Under the pieces are notes generated by a model that was not told the DNA's origin, did no database searches, and was given only the letters and a program-made list of their open reading frames with translations. Below, in pieces: positions 1 through 6,816 of a stretch of DNA of 42,356 nt. Every line of letters starts with the position of its first letter. Position 1 is the stretch's first letter. The stretch covers positions 1-42,356 of the forward strand of contig JADGAY010000008.1 of assembly GCA_015231775.1 (NCBI GenBank), given 5' to 3'. Origin of the DNA: Magnetococcales bacterium (GTDB taxonomy: Bacteria; Pseudomonadota; Magnetococcia; Magnetococcales; Magnetaquicoccaceae). A program made the translations under genes and the position numbers.

Positions 1-117
1 CCCTACACTAAACTATTTGGGGGTCGGTGTCTCGTCTACATTGGCACAGAGGGCCCCTGGTGGGATCCAAGGGCAAAGCCCTCGGGACTTGTGCCTTTCG
101 CGCGCTCTTCACGATAA

Positions 118-144
118 GCGATTTTTCGCAAAGCGAAAAATCGC
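118..144. repeat. Perfect 12-bp inverted repeat, 3-nt loop
   Basis: GCGATTTTTCGC and its exact reverse complement are separated by AAA. An outer pair, CGCGCGC on the left and GCGCGCG on the right, can extend the fold. No T-run follows on either strand, so it is not a textbook intrinsic terminator. It is the first of three unrelated hairpins within about 210 bp. Confidence 0.85.
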
Positions 145-161
145 GCAAGCGCGCGGCTTCT

Positions 162-202
162 GTCCCCTTGTCGTTGCCACGAAGTGGTAACGACAAGGGG
201 AC
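162..202. repeat. 19-bp inverted repeat, 3-nt loop
   Basis: The left arm (162-180) begins GTCCCCTTGTCG and the right arm (184-202) ends CGACAAGGGGAC. The arms are complementary over 19 bp with one mismatch, and the loop is GAA. This is much longer than most intrinsic terminators and would form a very stable stem or cruciform. The sequence differs from the hairpins on either side, so these are not copies of one repeat. Confidence 0.85.
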
Positions 203-287
203 ATTGGTTCACGAGAGAGCAGCCGCCTGCCGCAGCTTGTTTTGGCGATGCTTGCCAGTTTGTAAAAGAAAATCGCGCCAGCCTTGG

Positions 288-328
288 AAGAGGCGTCGTT
301 TTGCGGTTTTGGAAAAACGACGCCTCTT
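288..328. terminator. 15-bp hairpin, possible terminator
   Basis: The left arm (288-302, core GAGGCGTCGTTTT) pairs with 314-328 around an 11-nt loop. The first 13 bp are perfect and two more A-T pairs extend the stem. TTTG follows the core of the right arm on the plus strand. It sits about 100 bp past the stop of the minus-strand EF-hand gene, so it could end that transcript or belong to the hairpin cluster. Its terminator role is inferred. Confidence 0.45.
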
Positions 329-429
329 TGCCTTGCCCGAGACAGGCCACCCCGGTCAGCCATTACCCGCCCCCCCTTCTCCACCCCCCAAAACATGGCA
401 ACGCCAAGACGACCCCCTCCAGGGCCGGA

Positions 430-1194
430 TCAGGCGGTCAGACTCACCGAGGCCGACTGGCTGCTGCTGGTCTGGCGGCTCTGGGCGGCGGAGAGCAGGT
501 ACTGGATCATGCCGAAGGGTGAAACGGAATGGCCCAGGTCGCTCGTCGAGGCGGTGTCGTTGCTGCTCGACTGGCTGGTCATGGCGTCGAGCAGGGATTG
601 GATCTCGGCCTTGCCGATCTTGCCGTCCTGGTCGTTATCGAGCAAATCCAAAAGGGTTTGGGCCGATTCAGCATTGCTTCCCGACGCGCCCACGCCGCCC
701 GCCTGGCCATGACCCTCGGCCTTGATCGCCTCCATGTCGGCCATCAACTCCTCCAGACTCACCTTGCCATCCTTGTTGGTATCCGCCGCGTCGAACCGCT
801 CGGTCAACAGTCCCTGGGCCTCGTCCGAGGAGATCGAACCATCCTCGTCTTCATCCATGCTGCGCATCAGTTCCGTGGCCGACGGTTTGCCACCCGACGG
901 CGGCGGTCCCATCATCGGCTGACCGTTACCGGTCTTGGCCTTGATCTCGTTATGAAAACTCTCCATGGCGGTTTGCAGTTCGTCGCTGGAGATCTTGCCG
1001 TCGCTGTTGGCGTCGGAGGTGGAAAACTGCTCGGACAACGGGCCCTTGGCCTCGGTGGCATCGATGAGTCCATCACCGCTCTGATCCATCTTCTTCATCA
1101 ACGCGGCAGCCGTGGGGGGCTTGCCCATGCCGCCCATGCCCATCATGCCACCCATGCCACCCATACCGCTCATGCCGTTCATCGAGATGTTCAT
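430..1194 (-). CDS. Five-EF-hand calcium-binding protein
   Basis: The 254-residue protein has five canonical 12-residue EF-hand loops: D37-E48 (DQSGDGLIDATE), D61-E72, D114-E125, D138-E149 and D186-E197. All have Asp at position 1, Gly at 6 and Glu at 12, so all should bind Ca2+. The first four form two close pairs (a calmodulin-like arrangement) and the fifth stands alone. The N-terminus (1-25) is Met/Gly-rich and the C-terminus is Ser-rich. No signal peptide is visible, so a cytoplasmic location or unconventional export is likely. I chose the ATG at 1194 because AAGGAGAG precedes it; an upstream in-frame ATG at 1452 would run through the promoter region of the divergent regulator gene. The precise role (calcium buffer or sensor) is unknown. 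Confidence 0.88.
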   Translation of the reverse strand: MNISMNGMSGMGGMGGMMGMGGMGKPPTAAALMKKMDQSGDGLIDATEAKGPLSEQFSTSDANSDGKISSDELQTAMESFHNEIKAKTGNGQPMMGPPPSGGKPSATELMRSMDEDEDGSISSDEAQGLLTERFDAADTNKDGKVSLEELMADMEAIKAEGHGQAGGVGASGSNAESAQTLLDLLDNDQDGKIGKAEIQSLLDAMTSQSSSNDTASTSDLGHSVSPFGMIQYLLSAAQSRQTSSSQSASVSLTA

Positions 1195-1469
1195 GCTTGA
1201 CTCTCCTTGATTGATTTTTGAGGTTCTCGCCTCCCTCCCCGGACGTGGATCATCCGAGCTTCGGTCAAGGAGCATAGTCAATAAACGGGTAAGGGTGTGT
1301 CGCGAAAGAGTCAGGAAGTGTAAAGCCCGCTTCCAATCCAAATCGATGGGATTACAATGGACAAAGTGCCATGAACCGACGCCCGGAAGCCCTCCCATGG
1401 GATGGCCGGCATGGCTCGGATTGACCGGCTTGGACCCCTCCGCACCCGCCACCCCCAGGAGACCCTTGG

Positions 1470-2156
1470 ATGATCCGCGTGCTGCTCATCGACGATGACC
1501 GGGAATTGTGTCACATGCTCTCCCGCTACCTGCAGGCCGAAGGGTTCGAATGCCTCTGCCGCCACGATGGGGACTCCGGACTGGATCTGGCCCTGAAAGA
1601 GAGCTTCGACGCCCTGGTGGTGGATGTGATGATGCCACGCATGAACGGCTTCGAACTGGTGCGCCGCCTGCGCGGACGCCGCAACACCCCGGTGTTGATG
1701 CTCACTGCCCGTGGCGAGGATGTGGACAGCATCCTGGGACTCGAGATCGGCGCGGACGACTACCTCACCAAACCCTGCAACCCCAAGGTGCTGGTGGCCC
1801 GACTGCGCGCGGTGCTGCGCCGTGGTCCGGCCAAAAACGATCAGACCACCCTCAAGGTCGATTCCATCACCCTCCACCCCGGCAGCCGCGCCATCCAGGT
1901 CAACGACCACCCGATCGAGTTGACCGGCGCGGAGTTCAACCTGTTGCAAATACTCATGCGCCACGCCGGCGAGGTGGTCTCCAAGGAGCACCTCTGCCGC
2001 CAGGCTCTGGGCCGTGATCTCTCCAGCTTCGATCGCAGCGTGGATCTGCACATCAGCAACCTGCGCCGCAAACTCGGTCCCGCGGAGGACGGCTCGGCAC
2101 GCATCGTCACCGTGCGCGGCGGTGGATACCAACTGGCGGCACGCAACCGGGAGTAG
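1470..2156 (+). CDS. OmpR/CpxR-type response regulator
   Basis: The 228-residue protein is a two-component DNA-binding regulator. The N-terminal receiver domain (1-115) has the acidic pocket D8/D9, the phosphoacceptor D52 (in VVDVMMPRMNG), T79 and K101. A winged-helix Trans_reg_C domain occupies about 130-225, ending in the typical SNLRRKLG...VRGGGYQL segment. The start is supported by AGGAGA upstream. It is followed after 5 nt by its sensor kinase, so the two are co-transcribed. The receiver and order resemble CpxR/CpxA, which sense envelope stress in enterics, but the signal here cannot be read from the sequence. Confidence 0.93.
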   Translation: MIRVLLIDDDRELCHMLSRYLQAEGFECLCRHDGDSGLDLALKESFDALVVDVMMPRMNGFELVRRLRGRRNTPVLMLTARGEDVDSILGLEIGADDYLTKPCNPKVLVARLRAVLRRGPAKNDQTTLKVDSITLHPGSRAIQVNDHPIELTGAEFNLLQILMRHAGEVVSKEHLCRQALGRDLSSFDRSVDLHISNLRRKLGPAEDGSARIVTVRGGGYQLAARNRE

Positions 2157-2161
2157 AACGC

Positions 2162-3604
2162 ATGCGCTTTTTCTGGAAACTCTTTTTCTCGTTCTGGCTG
2201 GTGGTGTCGCTATTGGGCGGAGGCTTTTTCTGGGGCGGACACCATCTGCGCGGCATCCTGGAACCGCTGTTCGATGCCCACCTGGACGACCTGATGCAAA
2301 AACGCCGCGAGGTGGCCACCCTGATCGTCAACCAGGGGATCGCGGCGACACGCCTGCACCTGAACACCACGCCGGGACTCGAGGAGATCCTGGTTCTGGA
2401 CCGGAACCATCAGGATATCCTCTCCCGTCCGGTTCCATCGCATCTCCGGCATCCTCGACCGGACCCGGAGTTCCGTCCCCCTCCCTCACCTCCTCCACCC
2501 GATGGGACGTTCCCGGACCGCTTCCGGGCACCTCCCCGCGGACCGCGCGAACCCCCGCCCCATTGGAATCTCGACGTGACCGATCCGGATGGAAACCCAT
2601 ACCGGCTCATTTTCAGCCGCCAGACCTCCCCCTGGACGTTGTTGCTGCGCGAATATCCCCTGTTGCCCCTGTTGCTGCTGTTGATCAGCGGCGTGGTGGT
2701 CTTTCCCCTGGCCCGGCACTTCACCCGACCGGTCGGACTGCTGCGCGGAGCCGCCCTGCGGTTGGCCGATGGCGATCTGACCGCCCGCGCGCCGGTGGCG
2801 CGCCGTCTGGTCTCCGACGAACTCGACGACCTGGCCGGGGATTTCAACTTCATGGCCGCACGGCTCGAAACCCTCTTCCACGGCCAGAAACGGCTGCTCC
2901 AGGATGTCTCCCACGAGTTGCGCTCCCCCCTGGCACGCATGCGCGTCGCCCTGGGATTGATCGAACAGAAAAATGACGGCTTGGACGAGGAGCACGAGGA
3001 GGCCCTGCAACGACTCGCTCGGGAGTTGGAACGGCTGGATGGACTGATCGGACAGGTGATCCGCGTGTCACGTCCGGAACAACCCGAACAGATGCCGCGC
3101 GACACCTTGATCGATCTCGGCGCGCTGGCGGAACAGGTGGTGGAGGATGCCCGTTTCGAACACGGCGTGGAGAGCCCGGTGCTGGCGAGCCAACTGCTGG
3201 AGCCGGCGTTGCTGTGGGCGGACGGAGAGGCGTTGCATTCGGCGGTGGAGAACGTGGTGCGCAACGCCATGCGTCATGCCCCCCGCGACAGCGAGGTAAC
3301 CCTGCTGCTCTCCCGGCATGGGGCATGGGTGCGCATCCTGGTCCAGGACCACGGTCCCGGCGTGCCGGAAGCGGATCTGCCGCGCATCATCGAGCCGTTT
3401 TTCCGGGTTGAAGAGGCACGGGATCGGGCCAGCGGCGGTCACGGTCTGGGATTGGCGATCGCCGCGCGGGCGATCCGGGATCACAAGGGAAAACTGACGG
3501 TGCGCAACCGCGCGGCAGGGGGACTGGAGGTGGAGATCGACCTGCCGGTGGAGCCGTTGCCACCGTGGGAGGAGGAGATGGAGAGGGATTCCAACGCGGG
3601 TTGA
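2162..3604 (+). CDS. CpxA-like membrane sensor histidine kinase
   Basis: This 480-residue kinase is the partner of the regulator just upstream. TM1 lies at about 8-25 and TM2 at about 165-185. They flank a periplasmic domain of about 140 residues with a very proline-rich stretch (about 97-133). A HAMP linker follows, then HisKA with H251 in DVSHELRSPLARMR, and a HATPase_c domain with N box (ENVVRNAMRHAP), G1 (DHGPGVP) and G2 (GGHGLGLAIA) motifs. GGGAG upstream supports the start. The proline-rich sensor insert is unusual and may interact with cell wall or envelope components, which is inference. Confidence 0.93.
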   Translation: MRFFWKLFFSFWLVVSLLGGGFFWGGHHLRGILEPLFDAHLDDLMQKRREVATLIVNQGIAATRLHLNTTPGLEEILVLDRNHQDILSRPVPSHLRHPRPDPEFRPPPSPPPPDGTFPDRFRAPPRGPREPPPHWNLDVTDPDGNPYRLIFSRQTSPWTLLLREYPLLPLLLLLISGVVVFPLARHFTRPVGLLRGAALRLADGDLTARAPVARRLVSDELDDLAGDFNFMAARLETLFHGQKRLLQDVSHELRSPLARMRVALGLIEQKNDGLDEEHEEALQRLARELERLDGLIGQVIRVSRPEQPEQMPRDTLIDLGALAEQVVEDARFEHGVESPVLASQLLEPALLWADGEALHSAVENVVRNAMRHAPRDSEVTLLLSRHGAWVRILVQDHGPGVPEADLPRIIEPFFRVEEARDRASGGHGLGLAIAARAIRDHKGKLTVRNRAAGGLEVEIDLPVEPLPPWEEEMERDSNAG

Positions 3605-3608
3605 AGCC

Positions 3609-3652
3609 GCGCGGGTCTGGTGGGGGATCAGGCGCCCCCAGCAGACCCGCGC
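3609..3652. terminator. Convergent hairpin terminator
   Basis: GCGCGGGTCTG (3609-3619) pairs perfectly with 3642-3652. After a one-base mismatch on each side, TGGGGG (3621-3626) pairs with CCCCCA (3635-3640). The total stem is about 17 bp. It begins 5 nt after the kinase stop codon and ends 10 nt before the stop of the convergent MORN gene, so it can serve both transcripts. There is no clear T-run. Confidence 0.7.
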
Positions 3653-3662
3653 AAAGATGACG

Positions 3663-4370
3663 TCACTCCTTGGCGCCACTCTTGGCAGGCACCGAACCCT
3701 TCTTGGCCGCATCCTTGGATGCGCCGGCGTTATCTTTCTTGGCGGCCTCTTTCTTGGCCTCTTTCTTGGCCTCTTTCTTGGCCTTCTTCTTGGCTTTCTT
3801 GTCGGCTTTCTTGTCGGCCTTCTTGTCGGCCTTCTTGTCAGCCTTCTTGTCAGCTTTCGAATCCTTCTTCGCATCCGTCTTGGTCACGGCAGGCTTCTTG
3901 GCGGCATCCTTCGGGGCCTCCTTGGCGGCGGGCTTCTTGGCGGCATCCTTGGGCGCCTCCTTGGCGGCATCCTTGGCGGCATCCTTCGGGGACTCCTTGG
4001 CCGCATCCTTCGGCTTCTCGCCGTTCTTGGCACCCTGGGTGAACTTGCCCTTGCCGCTCATCTGATTGTTGGCGAACTCGCCCACATACTTGTCACCATT
4101 GGGATAGACGAAGGTGCCCTTGCCATCCATCTTGTTGTTCTTGTACTCACCGGTGTAGACGCTGCCGTCCGGGTAGGTGAACTTGCCCTGGCCGTGAATC
4201 TTGCCATTCTTGTACTCACCGACATACTTGCTGCCATCCGAATAGATGTAGGTGCCCTTGCCGTTGACGCAATCCCCGGTGACGCACCGCTCCTGCTGGG
4301 CCTGCGCCGATGACAAGGCGCCAAAAATCATGAACACGGCCAAACAGGCTCCCAAGAAAGATCTCTTCAT
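3663..4370 (-). CDS. Exported MORN-repeat protein with Lys/Ala tail
   Basis: The 235-residue protein starts with a signal peptide (about 1-24, cleavage probably after AQA). At least three MORN repeats follow at about 48-111, of the form YVGEYKNGKIHGQGKFTYPDG. The C-terminal half (about 115-235) is low-complexity: PKDAAKE units, then about five KADK units, then AKKEAKKE. MORN repeats commonly bind lipids or act as scaffolds. The strongly cationic tail could bind anionic polymers such as LPS, teichoic-like material or nucleic acid, which is inference. DNA repeats of 12 bp encode the tail and would be prone to length change. The plus strand carries a long leucine/alanine-rich open frame here; it is only the complement of this tail. 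Confidence 0.85.
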   Translation of the reverse strand: MKRSFLGACLAVFMIFGALSSAQAQQERCVTGDCVNGKGTYIYSDGSKYVGEYKNGKIHGQGKFTYPDGSVYTGEYKNNKMDGKGTFVYPNGDKYVGEFANNQMSGKGKFTQGAKNGEKPKDAAKESPKDAAKDAAKEAPKDAAKKPAAKEAPKDAAKKPAVTKTDAKKDSKADKKADKKADKKADKKADKKAKKKAKKEAKKEAKKEAAKKDNAGASKDAAKKGSVPAKSGAKE

Positions 4371-4541
4371 GTGTGTTGCTTCCCTTGGTTGACATGAATA
4401 ATGAATAAATGCCGTGGCTGTTTCAACCGGCCTGGAATACGATTCAGAGGTCGAGACGCCGCGCGGCGAACGAAAACGAGTTCTGAATTTCCATAATATG
4501 CCACTCCCCCCCTGGTTGCCAACCCTTTTTCTTGGCCCCGG

Positions 4542-6593
4542 TCAACTCTTGAGGATCATCGCCTTCAAACGGATCAGATCGGAACGCTTGCCCAGACAGA
4601 CCAGCAGATCATGGGAGGCGAAGCGGTAATCGGGCGGCGGATTGAAGAGCAATTTCTCGCTAGGTCGCTGCACCGCCATCACATTGCAGGAGAATCCGCT
4701 TCGAATCGCCGAGGAACCCAGATGGATCCCGTGCAACTGGGATCCGGGCGGAATGCGTACCGATTCGGTCTCCAGTTCAGCCAGGGAACGGGCGCTCCTG
4801 GCGTGTTGTCCCAACTCTTCGCCGAGGGCTTCGATCTGCTCGAGCGACCCGAGGCAGATCAACACATCCCCCACCCCAAAACGCATCGCCGGTCGCGGGG
4901 TGAACTGCACATTCGTCCCTTGGGTGGCCACGGCCACCACCATCAAATTGAACCGCTCGCGAATATGGGCCTCCTGAAGGGTCACCCCCTCCAGGATCGA
5001 ACCCGCATGCACCACGAACTCGGCCAACTCCTGACCCTCGATGGGGTTGCTGGTCGCCTTCATCGCCGAGGCCCGTTTCAGACGGGCCAGATCATCCCGC
5101 TGTCCCAGGCAGATGATCACGTCACCAGCCTTCAAGACATGGCTGGCCTGGGGGTTGTAGGTCATCCCCTGCCCCTCGGAGATGATCCCCACCACGATCA
5201 CGTCGAAGCCGTGGCGCAGATCCGAATCCCGCAGGGAGGAGCCCACGAAGATCGATCCGGCGCGGATGTTGATCTCGTCCATCTCGAAATCGGAGTGGGT
5301 CTGATCCAGCGCCAGACTCAAGAACTGCAACGCGCCAGGTCGCAGGGCGGTCTGGGCCATTTGATGTCCGGCGTTCTGGAACGGCAACACCACCCGATCC
5401 GCGCCCACCCGCTGCAAGCGCTGCTCGGAGCTGTGCTGATTGCCGCAGGCCACCACGAAACACTTGGCGTTGATCTCGCGCACGATCAGAATGATGTAGA
5501 CGTTGGTCGCCTCGTTGAGGATGGCGATGATCACCCCGGCGGCCCGTTCCAGCCCCACCCGGGTCCAGGTCTCTTGCAGCGTGACATCCCCCTGGATGGC
5601 GATCCACCCGTCACGGATTGCCCGATCCACCTTCTGTTGTTCCATGTCGATGGCCACGAAAGGTTTTTTTTCGTTGTGCAGACTCTGACAGGCCACGATT
5701 CCCAGGGCATCGAGTCCGCACACCACGAAGTGGTTCCGCAACCGTTCGATCTGCCGTTCCATGTGAAACTCCTTGAGGTTGAACAAACGGTCCGTGAAGA
5801 CCGTCACCACCAGCGAGGTCATGAGCACCGTGACCGACATGCCGGTCAAAACCCCCACCGAGGCGATGATCCGTCCCACCTCGGTGACCGGGGCGATGTC
5901 GCCATACCCGACGGTGGTGATGGTGATGATCGCCCAATAGACCGCCGCGCCGAGGGTCGGCACCTTGTCGTTGACCCCGTGTTCGGCCAGGAAGAAGGCC
6001 ACCGCCACGGTTCCCCAGATGACGACACCCGCCAACAACAGCGACACCATCTCGTAGCGTCGCTCGCCCATGATGCTGGTGACAAAGGCGATGCGGCGCG
6101 AATAACGAAAGAATTTGAGCAGTTGGATGACCCGGAACAGCCGAAAAAACCGGAAGGTGGGCAGAATGGCCAACAGATCGATCAGAGCCAGGGGATGAAC
6201 CATCCAGCGCAGTTTGTTGAGGATGGCGTGATACAGGCCGTCGAAGATCTCCCCCAGGCGCGAGGGGCGATAGACCCGTCGCCGGTAACGCCGCAACGCC
6301 TTGCGGTAATCGTCGTGCAACGACGTCGCGGTCCACCAGCGCAACAGGTATTCGCACACGAAGAGATAATAGAACAGATGATCCAGAATGATGAAAAATC
6401 CATGATGCGCCCAGACATCGTGTTCCGGATCCTGCTCATGATGCGCGTTGACGATCAACACCCCGAGCGACAAGATCAACATGGCCATCATGAAGAAGTG
6501 ATACCAGCGACGATACGGACAGGCTGGATCCTCCATGATCCAATAGACGGTCTGCTTGATGCGTCGATAGGGGGTTTGCGGTTCTTTGCTCAT
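4542..6593 (-). CDS. Kv-like potassium channel with RCK/TrkA domains
   Basis: The 683-residue product is an ion channel with cytosolic regulation. About six membrane segments include an S4-like helix with spaced basic residues (FRFFRLFRVIQLLKFFR), then a pore helix and the K+ selectivity filter TTVGYGD near residue 229. A TrkA-N/RCK Rossmann domain spans about 284-400 (HFVVCGLDALG). Three RCK-C domains follow at about 437-510, 520-595 and 607-683. Most channels have one RCK-C, so the triple array is unusual. I prefer the ATG at 6593 (MSKEPQTPYRR); upstream ATGs at 6632 and 6671 lack a better ribosome-binding site, so the start is uncertain. It is likely monocistronic, divergent from the next kinase gene. 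Confidence 0.88.
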   Translation of the reverse strand: MSKEPQTPYRRIKQTVYWIMEDPACPYRRWYHFFMMAMLILSLGVLIVNAHHEQDPEHDVWAHHGFFIILDHLFYYLFVCEYLLRWWTATSLHDDYRKALRRYRRRVYRPSRLGEIFDGLYHAILNKLRWMVHPLALIDLLAILPTFRFFRLFRVIQLLKFFRYSRRIAFVTSIMGERRYEMVSLLLAGVVIWGTVAVAFFLAEHGVNDKVPTLGAAVYWAIITITTVGYGDIAPVTEVGRIIASVGVLTGMSVTVLMTSLVVTVFTDRLFNLKEFHMERQIERLRNHFVVCGLDALGIVACQSLHNEKKPFVAIDMEQQKVDRAIRDGWIAIQGDVTLQETWTRVGLERAAGVIIAILNEATNVYIILIVREINAKCFVVACGNQHSSEQRLQRVGADRVVLPFQNAGHQMAQTALRPGALQFLSLALDQTHSDFEMDEINIRAGSIFVGSSLRDSDLRHGFDVIVVGIISEGQGMTYNPQASHVLKAGDVIICLGQRDDLARLKRASAMKATSNPIEGQELAEFVVHAGSILEGVTLQEAHIRERFNLMVVAVATQGTNVQFTPRPAMRFGVGDVLICLGSLEQIEALGEELGQHARSARSLAELETESVRIPPGSQLHGIHLGSSAIRSGFSCNVMAVQRPSEKLLFNPPPDYRFASHDLLVCLGKRSDLIRLKAMILKS

Positions 6594-6816
6594 GGGATAC
6601 GTGGAGTTTCCTTCCAGGCGCCAAGGTGTCATCCATCTTTGTATCCCATGGCCATGGAAAGCGTCAACCACCCGCGCGGAGGGCTCAATCAGAATGATGT
6701 TTCAATTAATTTCCACTTGCATTTTCAGGGATAATCGTTCAATAAACCTGTAACCCTTCCTTTTTCGATCCGAGGCATCCCCAACCCAAAATCCTTTTCC
6801 AGACAGGCCACCACGG

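Larger units (their letters stand above)
1..429. other. Gene-free left end with hairpin cluster
   Basis: No reading frame here looks like a protein: the open frames are short, cross the hairpins, are arginine- or proline-rich and carry no recognisable motif. The notable content is three long inverted repeats (118-144, 162-202, 288-328), listed separately. The stretch lies downstream of the stop codon of the EF-hand gene, so part of it may be that gene's 3' untranslated region. The window edge cuts the region, so what lies to the left is unknown. Confidence 0.6.

Noticed and set aside
3740-3990. Short regular repeats resembling a CRISPR or satellite array
   Set aside because: They are in-frame 12-bp codon repeats (KADK and similar) in the MORN protein gene, with no unique spacers.
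3657-4313. Hydrophobic leucine-rich plus-strand frame that looks like a membrane protein
   Set aside because: It is the complement of the Lys/Ala codon repeats of the MORN protein tail; apparent helices are a by-product.
4611-6734. Long plus-strand open frame (707 codons) opposite the potassium channel
   Set aside because: His/Gln/Arg/Gly-rich composition with no motif; it mirrors the clearly conserved channel on the minus strand.
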